A DNA stretch of 64,000 nucleotides, from contig JBNLFS010000092.1 of assembly GCA_050305635.1 (NCBI GenBank), positions 1-64,000 of the forward strand, given 5' to 3'. Within the stretch, counting starts at the first letter, position 1, and every line of letters starts with the position of its first letter. This document shows, piece after piece, positions 27,214-34,962 of this stretch. The translations under genes and the position numbers were made by a program. The notes beneath the pieces are model-generated. The model saw only the letters and a program-made list of their open reading frames with translations, was not told the DNA's origin and did no database searches. The stretch comes from Thiodiazotropha sp050305635. GTDB lineage: Bacteria; Pseudomonadota; Gammaproteobacteria; Chromatiales; Chromatiaceae.

Positions 27214-27603
27214 ATGGCAGAAACGCATAACACCACCGGTCGCCGTAAAAGCTCCACCGCCCGCGTCTTTTTGACCGCCGGCAATGGCAGCATCACGGTC
27301 AACAACCGCCCCCTCGACGAGTACTTCGGTCGTGAAACCGCCCGCATGGTGGTCCGTCAGCCGCTGGAGGCCACCGAGACCCTGGACAAGGTTGACATCA
27401 AGGTCACCGTGAAAGGCGGCGGCACCACAGGTCAGGCCGGCGCCATCCGTCACGGCATCTCCCGTGCTCTGGACGCCTACGACGAGTCCCTGCACACGGT
27501 GCTGCGCCGTTCCGGCTTCCTGACCCGCGACGCCCGTGCGGTGGAACGCAAGAAAGTGGGCCTGCACAAAGCCCGCAAGCGTCCGCAGTTCTCCAAGCGC
27601 TAA
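27214..27603 (+). CDS. rpsI: 30S ribosomal protein S9
   Basis: Small-subunit protein of 129 residues. It has the TGRRKSSTARVFL N-terminus, the GGGTTGQAGAIRHGISRAL block and the basic tail KKVGLHKARKRPQFSKR, whose last residues reach the P-site tRNA in ribosome structures. It follows rplM by 19 bp. The stop is 50 bp before a tRNA gene; no terminator is seen between them, so read-through into the tRNA is possible. Confidence 0.97.
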   Translation: MAETHNTTGRRKSSTARVFLTAGNGSITVNNRPLDEYFGRETARMVVRQPLEATETLDKVDIKVTVKGGGTTGQAGAIRHGISRALDAYDESLHTVLRRSGFLTRDARAVERKKVGLHKARKRPQFSKR

Positions 27604-27653
27604 GTCTGGCTCGCCTGCTGCGGGTGCCTGGCACTTCGCACCGAGTCTGCAAC

Positions 27654-27727
27654 TGGGGATTCGTCTAATGGCAGGACAACGGACTCTGACTCCGTATGTG
27701 GAGGTTCGAATCCTCCATCCCCAGCCA
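27654..27727 (+). tRNA. tRNA-Gln (anticodon CTG)
   Basis: A complete cloverleaf with the acceptor stem TGGGGAT paired with ATCCCCA, the anticodon arm ACGGA-CTCTGAC-TCCGT giving anticodon CTG, the T-arm GAGGTTCGAATCCTC and an encoded GCCA end. A terminator follows. Confidence 0.96.
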
Positions 27728-27731
27728 ACAC

Positions 27732-27760
27732 AAAAAGCCCGCTCAATGCGGGCTTTTTTC
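27732..27760 (+). terminator. Rho-independent terminator after tRNA-Gln
   Basis: Stem AAAAGCCCGC / GCGGGCTTTT with loop TCAAT and a T run, starting five bases after the tRNA CCA end. It is a classic intrinsic terminator. Confidence 0.93.
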
Positions 27761-27783
27761 TGCCTGAACACGCTCAGGAATCC

Positions 27784-27815
27784 GTAGCCTGGATGAAGCG
27801 AAGCGGAATCCGGGG
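27784..27815. repeat. GTAGCCCGGGTGCAGC-family repeat, diverged copy
   Basis: GTAGCCTGGATGAAGCGAAG followed by CGGAATCCGGGG, a diverged single copy of the repeat paired at 14718-14810. Confidence 0.65.
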
Positions 27816-27832
27816 AAACCCGTCGATTATTT

Positions 27833-27938
27833 GTTTCCACGCTCTGCGTGGGAACACAGACTTGGCCCGGTAGAGAACTCCACCACTACCGTTACCACCT
27901 CGCATAGGTATGCATTCCCACGCAGAGCGTGGGAACGA
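27833..27938. repeat. Paired CCCACGC palindromes (BIME-like unit)
   Basis: Two palindromes (27833-27855 and 27913-27938) of the form TTCCCACGCNNNGCGTGGGAA, inverted relative to each other and about 58 bp apart. The same paired layout recurs at 33318-33426 and 46213-46325, so the ~106-bp pair is the mobile or conserved unit. Confidence 0.75.
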
Positions 27939-27967
27939 GGAAGATTGTTTTCAGCCACAAGCCGGGG

Positions 27968-28378
27968 TCATTTTCCGTCCAGATACCCCTTGACCGGCGG
28001 ATGGTAGATGATCTGCACCGTCACCCCGTCCGGATCGAAACAGTAGAAACTCCGCGCGCCGTCCCGGTGGGTTCGGGGTGGGTTGCGCATCCTGACCCCC
28101 TGCTCAGAGAGGAAGGCAAACCACTCATCCACCGCTTGCGGGCTGTCCATGAAGAACCCGATATGGTCGAGGCGCTGGGCCGCTTCGTCAAAGGATTCCG
28201 CACCCGTGCGGTGCAGCGCCAGATTGTCGGGGCCGGAGCTGAGATAGACATTGTCCGAATCCGGTCGCCACTCGACCTGCATGCCCATCAGTTCAACATA
28301 GAACCGCTCGCTCGCCGGCATATCCCGGACATTCAGGGCGACATGGCTCATACTCAGATGACGCTGTGGCCGCTTCAT
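27968..28378 (-). CDS. VOC-family (glyoxalase/dioxygenase-like) protein
   Basis: A 136-residue protein of the vicinal-oxygen-chelate fold. It starts near LSMSHVALNVRDMPASERFY and contains RLDHIGFFMDS and the second-half FYCFDPDGVTVQIIY, giving the paired beta-alpha-beta-beta-beta modules. Candidate metal ligands are the histidines in SMSHVAL and LDHIGF and the C-terminal glutamate or glutamine (VQIIY). The substrate is unknown. Its start overlaps the stop of the DUF885 gene by four bases, making it the third gene of yhfA-DUF885-VOC. Confidence 0.85.
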   Translation of the reverse strand: MKRPQRHLSMSHVALNVRDMPASERFYVELMGMQVEWRPDSDNVYLSSGPDNLALHRTGAESFDEAAQRLDHIGFFMDSPQAVDEWFAFLSEQGVRMRNPPRTHRDGARSFYCFDPDGVTVQIIYHPPVKGYLDGK

Positions 28379-29979
28379 CCGCCGAGCACCGTTTGCAGAC
28401 TGCTTTCCCAGATTTCCCAGCCGCAGGCCCGCTGCACCACCAGGGGCAGCGCGACCGCCCCATGGGCCAGCAGCGCCTCATGCAGCGCCAACAGAGACTT
28501 GTCAGGATATTGCTGCTGCTGTTGCTGAATCAGATGCTCCAGCAGGTCGGCCCCAAGCAGAGCCATGAAGGCATCGGTGGGACGTCGGGAAATGGCGGTC
28601 AGACTGACTTCCGCCCAGCAGGGGACGTTGGACAAGACCTTGAGGCGCTGCAGCGCCTGCTGGCTGTCGATCTGCCCGGTGTGGAACTCCAGGTCGATGG
28701 TCGCCTGCTCCACCAGAATCAGGCGGCGCAGCTCCAACAGCGCCCGGTCCTTGGCATCGAAGTAACCGCGGACCTCCAGGATCCGGCCGAAATAGTGGGC
28801 CCAGCCTCGTTTGAAGGCCGCGGACGGGTTGATCTGACGCACCAGGCTGTGTGCGGAAACCCCGCCGGCCCAGGCCAGATAGTGGCGCCCCGCCCAGCTG
28901 CCGTAGAGGTTGCGCATGCGGATTTCGGACAGGGTCTCTCCACCGCCCACCTGATCGTCATGAGGAATCAGGAAGATGCCCCCGCTGTCCGTGCGCAGGT
29001 AGCTGCCGCAATCAGGCTGCTTGAAACAGTTGTCGGTAACCCGGAATTCCAGAGGTTGTCCGGGATCCGGCAACAGGGCCTCCTGTTGTACGAATTGCTT
29101 GAGTTTGTGCGCCTCGTCCCGGTAGGCCTGGATGCGCTCATCGCCCGTCAGCCTTGGCTCCGAATCGATCTGGGCCAGGATCGCATCGCCGCCACCCAGG
29201 GTTTTCAGCTTAGCGGCGATCTGCTCCCCGCGCCCCTGCACATATTTCATGGCCTGTTCGGCGTCGATCGCCATTTGGTCGCGATGGTGTAGCAGCCAGT
29301 TCAATAATTCGATGCCACAATCCGCGCTGCCGGAGGCGATGGGCACCAGATCGTTGATCAGTTGTTGCTGGAAATCGCTCAACGCCTCCACCGACTGACT
29401 GCAAAGGCTCTTCATACGACCTTTGTCGGCACAACACTCACGGCCCTGGGGCATATCGTGATCGAGCCTTTTCAGCCAGGGGATCCCTCTTTCCAGGGTC
29501 TCCAGGGCATCGGCGAGCCACAAGGTCGAGACCAGGCCGGGTATCTCCATCAGTCGTCCCCGGGCGTCTCGCAGGTAGTTGGGGGTCTTTTCCAAAACCC
29601 CCATCAAGGCGTCACAGAGCCGTTCGGGCTGACGGATCACCACCTCCTGCAACTGCTGCAGGGGTAGATAGCGAGCCGGGTCCCGGTAGCGCCAGTCCTG
29701 TTCCAGGAGCATCCGGTGCTCCACCAGCGCAGAGCCGTAAACCAGCTGCAGGTCGAGCTGCCGGTCGGGATCCAAGGCCTCGAAATCGAGTTCCTTGAGT
29801 CCGACCAGGAGGTTTCCGATCAGGCTGCTGAGCGCTCCGATGTCATCGTCCGCATCCGCGGTCAACAGCCCCTCGTAGCCGGGAACCGAGGCAAACACCG
29901 CCGCCAGGGGATGATAGCGAAACCAGATCCGGTAGTATTCGGACACCAACTCGTCGAAGGTCGTGGCCAGATTATTCAT
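28375..29979 (-). CDS. DUF885-family protein, possibly catalytically degenerate
   Basis: A 534-residue cytoplasmic protein without signal peptide, resembling the DUF885 family (putative peptidases). It begins NNLATTFDELVSEYYRIWF and has a GWAHYFGRILEVRGY segment where active relatives typically carry an HEGWALY-type metal motif; here the Glu position reads Arg. A Q-rich stretch (QQQQQQ) occurs near 490. I chose ATG 29979, which overlaps the OsmC stop by eight bases; longer starts at 29991 and 30018 are possible. Function is unknown, and loss of the motif suggests it may not be a protease. Confidence 0.7.
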   Translation of the reverse strand: MNNLATTFDELVSEYYRIWFRYHPLAAVFASVPGYEGLLTADADDDIGALSSLIGNLLVGLKELDFEALDPDRQLDLQLVYGSALVEHRMLLEQDWRYRDPARYLPLQQLQEVVIRQPERLCDALMGVLEKTPNYLRDARGRLMEIPGLVSTLWLADALETLERGIPWLKRLDHDMPQGRECCADKGRMKSLCSQSVEALSDFQQQLINDLVPIASGSADCGIELLNWLLHHRDQMAIDAEQAMKYVQGRGEQIAAKLKTLGGGDAILAQIDSEPRLTGDERIQAYRDEAHKLKQFVQQEALLPDPGQPLEFRVTDNCFKQPDCGSYLRTDSGGIFLIPHDDQVGGGETLSEIRMRNLYGSWAGRHYLAWAGGVSAHSLVRQINPSAAFKRGWAHYFGRILEVRGYFDAKDRALLELRRLILVEQATIDLEFHTGQIDSQQALQRLKVLSNVPCWAEVSLTAISRRPTDAFMALLGADLLEHLIQQQQQQYPDKSLLALHEALLAHGAVALPLVVQRACGWEIWESSLQTVLGG

Positions 29980-30388
29980 TAACGATCTCATAATCGTGGG
30001 TGATCTGAGCCGTGGCACCGAGCATGATCGAGGCGGAGCAGTACTTATCCGCGCTCAGCGAGATGGCGCGGGCGACGTGCTTCTCACTGAGATCCTTTCC
30101 CGTAACGATGAAATGGGCATGAATCCGGGTGAACACCTTCGGATCCTCGACAGCCCGCTCCGCCTCCAGCTCCACCACACAGCCGCTGACTGGCTGGCGG
30201 GCCTTCTTCAGGATCGCCAGCACATCGAATTCGGTACAGCCTCCCATGCCCAGGAGCAGCATCTCCATGGGCCGAACCCCCAGATTTCGACCGCCATGAT
30301 CCGGGGGACCGTCCATCACCACAGCGTGTCCGCTGCCCGATTCCCCCATCATGGCGGTGCCTTCCACCCATACGACCCGTGCTTTCAT
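29972..30388 (-). CDS. OsmC-family protein (YhfA-like)
   Basis: A 138-residue OsmC-family protein. The two redox cysteines typical of the family are Cys51 (GMGGCTEFDV) and Cys117 (DKYCSAS), so peroxidase activity is plausible. It is divergently adjacent to crp, as yhfA is in E. coli, which supports the subgroup. It starts a three-gene minus-strand run with a DUF885 protein and a VOC protein. The divergent intergenic region (30389-30707) includes a short hairpin GAGTCT-ACAGA-AGACTC at 30511-30527 of unknown meaning. Confidence 0.9.
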   Translation of the reverse strand: MKARVVWVEGTAMMGESGSGHAVVMDGPPDHGGRNLGVRPMEMLLLGMGGCTEFDVLAILKKARQPVSGCVVELEAERAVEDPKVFTRIHAHFIVTGKDLSEKHVARAISLSADKYCSASIMLGATAQITHDYEIVNE

Positions 30389-30707
30389 TGGTTGCCTCCC
30401 GGAATGACATTCATCAACCGAATTGTGATCTGCAATCCGGAATAGATGATAAACATGAATTGCGTTAAATTTATGGCTTGTGGATTTTTGTTAAACTAGC
30501 CGCTTGTGTGGAGTCTACAGAAGACTCTCGTTTCGACAAGTTGAAAAGGGTTGCTAAACTTGCTCCTAAGCTTTACTCAGGAAACTACAATACTTATAAG
30601 CACTTTGCGAGGGCTCGGATCGACTGTTCTGGAGATCCGCGCACGCGGTCGGATCGCGCTCCGCGCTGATCTGACTTTCACTCACCTACATTCAGAGTCC
30701 CAAGATC

Positions 30708-31361
30708 ATGACGATCATTAAACCGCCGCCCCAGGAACCGGAATACCTGCAAAGATTCCTGTCTTTTTGCCATCGCAGGCGCTACCCGAAGAACACCGAG
30801 ATCATTCATATCGGCGATCCCGCGGATATTCTCTACTACATCACAGAAGGCTCTGTGGCGGTGTACATCGAGGACGAGGACGGTCGGGAGATCATCCTGA
30901 CCTACCTGAACAAGGGTCAGTTCGTGGGTGAGATGGGGCTGTTCGTGCCGGAGCCCAAACGCAGCGTGATGGTGCGCACCCGGACCTCCTGCCAGATTGC
31001 CGAGATCAGCTACCAGCGACTGGAGCAGCTTTTCTCCCACGATCTGAAGGAATACACCAAAGAGATCCTTTACGCCATGGGCGCACAGCTTTCGCAGCGC
31101 CTGTCCCAGACCAGCAGCAAGGTGGGTCACCTGGCCTTCTTCGACGTTACCGGCCGAATTGCCCGCACCCTGCTGGACCTGTGCAAGGAACCCGATGCCA
31201 TGACCCACCCGGACGGCATGCAGATCCGCATCACCCGTCAAGAGATCGGCCGTATCGTCGGTTGCTCACGGGAGATGGCCGGCCGGGTTCTGAAGAACCT
31301 GGAGGAACAGGGGCTGATCAGTGTCAAGGGCAAGACCATCGTGGTGTTCGGCACACGCTGA
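30708..31361 (+). CDS. crp: CRP-family transcriptional regulator (Crp/Vfr-like)
   Basis: A 217-residue regulator with an N-terminal cyclic-nucleotide-binding beta-roll and a C-terminal winged helix-turn-helix. The phosphate-binding cassette reads GEMGLF...KRSVMVRT, keeping the Glu and the Arg-Ser that contact cAMP in E. coli CRP. The recognition region is ITRQEIGRIVGCSREMAGRV, close to CRP and Vfr. The long C-helix and FFDVTGRIARTLLDLC also match. Its location beside yhfA is conserved, so cAMP binding is likely. A paired repeat follows the stop. Confidence 0.92.
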   Translation: MTIIKPPPQEPEYLQRFLSFCHRRRYPKNTEIIHIGDPADILYYITEGSVAVYIEDEDGREIILTYLNKGQFVGEMGLFVPEPKRSVMVRTRTSCQIAEISYQRLEQLFSHDLKEYTKEILYAMGAQLSQRLSQTSSKVGHLAFFDVTGRIARTLLDLCKEPDAMTHPDGMQIRITRQEIGRIVGCSREMAGRVLKNLEEQGLISVKGKTIVVFGTR

Positions 31362-31377
31362 ACCCACCCCACAATTC

Positions 31378-31463
31378 GTAGGTCGGGTTAGCGAAGCGTA
31401 ACCCGACATAGCTTGGGCGTTTATCAAGACTCGTCGGGTTACGCTGCGCTAACCCGACCTACC
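31378..31463. repeat. Two inverted copies of the GTCGGGTTACGC repeat
   Basis: Copies at 31378-31411 (GGTCGGGTTAGCGAAGCG...) and 31431-31463 (GTCGGGTTACGCTGCGC...), oppositely arranged across about 20 bp. They could form a large hairpin between the convergent crp and tag genes. Confidence 0.75.
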
Positions 31464-31473
31464 CCCTCAAAAC

Positions 31474-32043
31474 TCACAACGCTGAAACCTGGGCATGGCG
31501 CGGGCAGCCGGCCAGGTGATCGTTGACCATTCCGACGGACTGCATGTAGGCGTAGCAGATGGTCGACCCGACAAAACGGAAGCCGAGTCGCTTCAACTCC
31601 TTACTCATGGCATCGGAAACCGGGGTGCTGGCCGGTACCTGGGAGAGACTTTTCCAGCGGTTCTGTTTCGGGAGATCGTCCACGAATGACCACATCAGAT
31701 TAACGAACCCCTGATCCGCCTCCACTTTGAGAAACGCCCGGGCATTGGAGATGGCCGAGTTGACCTTGAGCCGGTTGCGGATGATGCCACTGTCCTGAAG
31801 CAGCCGTTCGACCTGGCGGGGACCGTATTTCGCGATCTTTTCGGCATCGAAGTCATCAAACGCCCGCCGGTAACCTTCTCGTTTGCGTAGCACAGTCAGC
31901 CATGAGAGCCCGGCCTGAGCGCCCTCGAGGATCAGCATCTCGAACAGGTGACGGGGATCCCGGGAGGGCACACCCCACTCCTCGTCATGATAACGGACAT
32001 ACTCCTCGTGGCCGAGGCACCAGGGACAGCGCTTGTCGCTCAT
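31474..32043 (-). CDS. tag: DNA-3-methyladenine glycosylase I
   Basis: Removes 3-methyladenine from DNA. It has 189 residues and begins MSDKRCPWCLGHEEYVRYHDEEWGVP. Family features include the zinc ligands Cys and His near the N-terminus (RCPWC) and C-terminus (HLAGCPRH), and FEMLILEGAQAGLSWLTVL in the helix-hairpin region. Its start overlaps the stop of the neighbouring VOC gene by four bases. Confidence 0.95.
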   Translation of the reverse strand: MSDKRCPWCLGHEEYVRYHDEEWGVPSRDPRHLFEMLILEGAQAGLSWLTVLRKREGYRRAFDDFDAEKIAKYGPRQVERLLQDSGIIRNRLKVNSAISNARAFLKVEADQGFVNLMWSFVDDLPKQNRWKSLSQVPASTPVSDAMSKELKRLGFRFVGSTICYAYMQSVGMVNDHLAGCPRHAQVSAL

Positions 32044-32450
32044 TGCTCATCCTCCCCGGGACCGATCCAGAACTGGGGCACATGGGCCAGTTCCCAGTAA
32101 AATCCGTCCGGATCGGCGAAATAGCCCGAATAACCGCCCCAGAAGGTCTCTTGCGGGGCCTTCAGCAGAGTCGCGCCCGCCGCCAGGGCTTCCTCCATGA
32201 CCTGATCGACCTGTTCCGGGCTGGCCAGGTTGTGCGCCAGGGTGATCGCCCCCGCTCCCTGCAGGGGCACGCCGATATCCTCGGCCAGGGCCTCCCGGGG
32301 GTAGAGGGCCAGCCAGGTACCCTGCAGATCGAAGAAGGTGATCCCCTCTCCGGGAAACTCAAAACGGGGCAGGCCCAGAGCCTGGTAAAAGGCCGTGGCG
32401 CGTTGCAGGTCGCTCACGCCCAGGGTGATCAGGTTGATTCTCGGCTGCAT
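32040..32450 (-). CDS. VOC-family protein upstream of tag
   Basis: A 136-residue glyoxalase/bleomycin-resistance-type protein beginning MQPRINLITLGVSDLQRATA. The second half contains GYSGYFADPDGFYWELAHVP, typical of the fold with its Glu metal ligand. It lacks an obvious first His ligand, so activity is uncertain. It forms a two-gene unit with tag through a four-base overlap. The substrate is unknown. Confidence 0.85.
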   Translation of the reverse strand: MQPRINLITLGVSDLQRATAFYQALGLPRFEFPGEGITFFDLQGTWLALYPREALAEDIGVPLQGAGAITLAHNLASPEQVDQVMEEALAAGATLLKAPQETFWGGYSGYFADPDGFYWELAHVPQFWIGPGEDEQ

Positions 32451-32592
32451 GGTTGCGGCTCCTAATGTTGTTGTTCCGACCAGTCTACTGCCGGGCTACT
32501 GACACCGGATTGTCAGTATTGCACCGTGAAATTGACTTTGTGTGACACGGGAGATACTTTACTTATGAGAGAATAGTAAAGAAATTACATCC

Positions 32593-32808
32593 ATGCCCAA
32601 AGTCAGTTCCAAAAGACAGATTACCCTCCCAGCCAGCCAATGCGAGGCCCTCGGGATCGCGCCCGGCGATGAGGTTGAGAGCTTCATCGCCCATGGCCAG
32701 CTCACCCTGGTCAAAAAGACGCGAGGCGCCGCCAAGGGATTGCTGAAGCACGTGCAGGGTGACCGAACGATGACCGATGAGGAATCCCGGCAAAGCGCAC
32801 TCAAATGA
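32593..32808 (+). CDS. AbrB/SpoVT-type antitoxin
   Basis: A 71-residue protein with the swapped-hairpin AbrB fold in its first ~45 residues: PKVSSKRQITLPASQCEALG followed by PGDEVESFIAHGQLTLVK. The C-terminal part (GLLKHVQGDRTMTDEESRQ) would bind the toxin. Its stop overlaps the PIN toxin start (ATGA). As in similar pairs it should autoregulate its operon and neutralise the toxin. Confidence 0.9.
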   Translation: MPKVSSKRQITLPASQCEALGIAPGDEVESFIAHGQLTLVKKTRGAAKGLLKHVQGDRTMTDEESRQSALK

Positions 32809-33251
32809 TCGCGATCGATACCAACGTCCTGCTACGTTACCTGCTCGAAGATGATCCGGACCAAGCAGCACAGTCCGCCCAATTGATCCTGGGCAGAGAG
32901 CCAGTACTTATTACGGACGTCGTTCTTGCCGAAACCATCTGGACCCTCAAAGGAAAAAAATATCAATTGAAACGGGACGAAATTGCCACGGTTATCCAAG
33001 CGCTTTTCGAGGAGCCCAATCTGCGATTTGAAAATGGAGCGGTAGTCTGGATGGCCTTGAACGATTACCGCGACGTCAAGCCGATCAAGGGCAAACCCGC
33101 CGATTTCCCTGATGCGTTGATCTTCAACAAGGCCAAAGCTATCGCAGCCGCCAGCCAGCAGGTCTTTCGAGGACTCTACACATTCGATCAAGCCGCTCAA
33201 ACGCTCCCCGGTACAAAGGCGCCAAAACCACAGAACCCGAAGACCGAGTGA
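32805..33251 (+). CDS. PIN-domain ribonuclease toxin (VapC-like)
   Basis: A 148-residue PIN-domain protein. The acidic active-site residues are visible: Asp5 in MIAIDTNVLLRYL, Glu43 in VLAETIWTL, Asp100 in ADFPDALI, and Asp128 in TFDQA. It is expected to be an RNase that blocks growth when its AbrB-type antitoxin is lost. The C-terminus carries a Lys/Pro-rich tail (GTKAPKPQNPKTE). No other addiction or mobile genes adjoin it. Confidence 0.9.
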   Translation: MIAIDTNVLLRYLLEDDPDQAAQSAQLILGREPVLITDVVLAETIWTLKGKKYQLKRDEIATVIQALFEEPNLRFENGAVVWMALNDYRDVKPIKGKPADFPDALIFNKAKAIAAASQQVFRGLYTFDQAAQTLPGTKAPKPQNPKTE

Positions 33252-33317
33252 ACCGGGCTCAGATCTCAGTATTTCTAACTCAAGTTTCGGGATTCATTTT
33301 GCGGTATTCAGCGCCTC

Positions 33318-33426
33318 GTTCCCACGCTCTGCGTGGGAACGCATACCTATACCTTGTTACATTCTCTCGGCATAAGGTGTTTACCTGGTCATGGGTCTGC
33401 ATTCCCACGCGGAGCGTGGGAACGAG
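33318..33426. repeat. Paired CCCACGC palindromes (BIME-like unit)
   Basis: Palindromes at 33318-33343 (GTTCCCACGCTCTGCGTGGG) and 33401-33426 (ATTCCCACGCGGAGCGTGGG), inverted to each other as at 27833-27938. They lie in the 370-bp space after the toxin gene, which contains no gene. Confidence 0.78.
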
Positions 33427-33572
33427 CATTGTTGATGTGTTTAGGAAGTTCACCATTGCTGAGTTCGTCTGCCCCAATTGATATCTTATATTCGCTTCCG
33501 CGTTTACTGTTGATGACCCGGGTGGTTGGTTTTTGGTTTTTGTTGTTTTGCAACCGGATGGGTTGGCGGCAT

Positions 33573-33604
33573 CCCCGGATTCCGCTGCGCTGCACCCGGG
33601 CTAC
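33573..33604. repeat. GTAGCCCGGGTGCAGC-family repeat
   Basis: A single copy in the orientation CCCCGGATTCCGCTGCGCTG followed by CACCCGGGCTAC. It lies directly after the end of the minus-strand lipoprotein gene. Confidence 0.72.
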
Positions 33605-33619
33605 GGGACTACACCTGAG

Positions 33620-34042
33620 TTATGGAACTACTACAGAAAATTTTTGTGTTTCAAATAACTGATCATCTATGAAAAGTTCAACTTTATGTTCGCCTGGACC
33701 AATAACTGACCCCAATATGTATCCACGTAGTTCGAAAGGTGTTTGATAGAAAATAAAATCACGTTCTACTACCGATACTACTTCAGCACTTGAATACCAA
33801 ATCCATTTTGTTTTGTGTTTCCCAGCACCTGATTCAATATCATCCCACTTTAAAGTAGTGAGCATTAATATTGTGTCTTCTGTTTTGAAAGGTCCTTCTT
33901 GTTGTTTTCTTTTAAATCTCTCACCTTCACCACCGGTAGTTAAGATAGTGCTTATTAGCTTCATATCGGTAACAGGAATAGTGACACATCCCACTAAAAA
34001 TGAAAGAAAAATCACTAGAGTAATAATTTTAGCGAATTTCAT
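33620..34042 (-). CDS. A+T-rich hypothetical lipoprotein
   Basis: A 140-residue protein I do not recognise. The signal peptide MKFAKIITLVIFLSFLVGC ends in the lipobox LVGC (Cys19). The mature part contains LKWDDIESGAGKHKTKWIWY and a C-terminal beta-rich GPGEHKVELFIDDQLFE. Base composition is clearly more A+T-rich than neighbouring genes, suggesting recent acquisition. It stands alone between repeats and trpC. Confidence 0.7.
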   Translation of the reverse strand: MKFAKIITLVIFLSFLVGCVTIPVTDMKLISTILTTGGEGERFKRKQQEGPFKTEDTILMLTTLKWDDIESGAGKHKTKWIWYSSAEVVSVVERDFIFYQTPFELRGYILGSVIGPGEHKVELFIDDQLFETQKFSVVVP

Positions 34043-34163
34043 AAATATTCCTTATGTCTGCAAAGTTTGTCCTTAAAGACACACTAGCATTACAGTGCAT
34101 TAAAAACTCTCACTTCAGCGTGCAATATTCCCACCCGAAGTGCTAGAACTAGGCGGGGTCGGT

Positions 34164-34961
34164 TTAGAAAAACAACTCTTTGAGCCGTGCACCGGGATCC
34201 TCGGCGCGCATGAACGCTTCTCCCACGAGAAAGGCATTGACTTGGTGGTCGCGCAGGGTGCTTACATCGGATGGCGCGAGTATCCCGCTCTCCGTTACGA
34301 CGATCCGATCCGGGGGGATTCGCGGCAGCAGTTCCAGGGTGGTCTGCAGGCTCACTTCGAAGGTGCGCAGGTTGCGGTTGTTGATGCCGATCAGGCGGTT
34401 CTCGACCCGCAGGGCGCGTTCCAGTTCCTCGCCGTCATGCACCTCGATCAGCACATCCATACCCAGTTCATGGGCCAGATCGTTGAGACCCTTGAGCTGC
34501 GCATCGTCGAGACAGGCGGCGATCAGCAGGATGCAGTCCGCGTCGATGGCACGGGCTTCGTAGACCTGGTAGGGATCGATTATGAAGTCCTTGCGGATTA
34601 CCGGCAGTTGGCAGGCGCTCCTCGCCTGTTGCAGATAGGCGTCGCTGCCCTGGAAGAAATCCACGTCGGTGAGCACCGACAGGCAGGCGGCGCCGCCCCG
34701 CTGGTAACTTTCGGCGATCTCGGCGGGACGGAAGTCGGCGCGCAGCACCCCTTTGCTGGGCGAGGCCTTTTTGATCTCGGCAATAACCCCGGCCTGCCCG
34801 GCGTCGATCCGCTCGGCAATGGCGCGGGCGAAACCCCGGGGTGGAGAGGCTTGATCCAGACGTTCGATGAATCTCGCCTGCGAGGTTCGCTCGCTTCGCG
34901 CGTCGATCTCTTCGCGCTTGCGGCGGACGATTTTTTTCAGGATGTCGGGGGTATCGTTCAT
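34164..34961 (-). CDS. trpC: Indole-3-glycerol phosphate synthase
   Basis: TIM-barrel enzyme that closes the indole ring in tryptophan synthesis. It has 265 residues and is monofunctional (no TrpF fusion). Typical motifs are AEIKKASPSKGVLR, CLSVLTDVDFFQGS, VIRKDFIIDPYQVYEAR, LIGINNRNLRTFEV and VTESGILAPSDV. It lies one base after trpD, and is the last gene of the trp run in this window. Confidence 0.97.
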   Translation of the reverse strand: MNDTPDILKKIVRRKREEIDARSERTSQARFIERLDQASPPRGFARAIAERIDAGQAGVIAEIKKASPSKGVLRADFRPAEIAESYQRGGAACLSVLTDVDFFQGSDAYLQQARSACQLPVIRKDFIIDPYQVYEARAIDADCILLIAACLDDAQLKGLNDLAHELGMDVLIEVHDGEELERALRVENRLIGINNRNLRTFEVSLQTTLELLPRIPPDRIVVTESGILAPSDVSTLRDHQVNAFLVGEAFMRAEDPGARLKELFF

Positions 34962-34962
34962 C

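Noticed and set aside
32805..33251. PIN protein as part of the trp-operon defence module
   Set aside because: It is paired with its own AbrB-type antitoxin and lies more than 5 kb from the ATPase/DUF4276 pair on the other strand.
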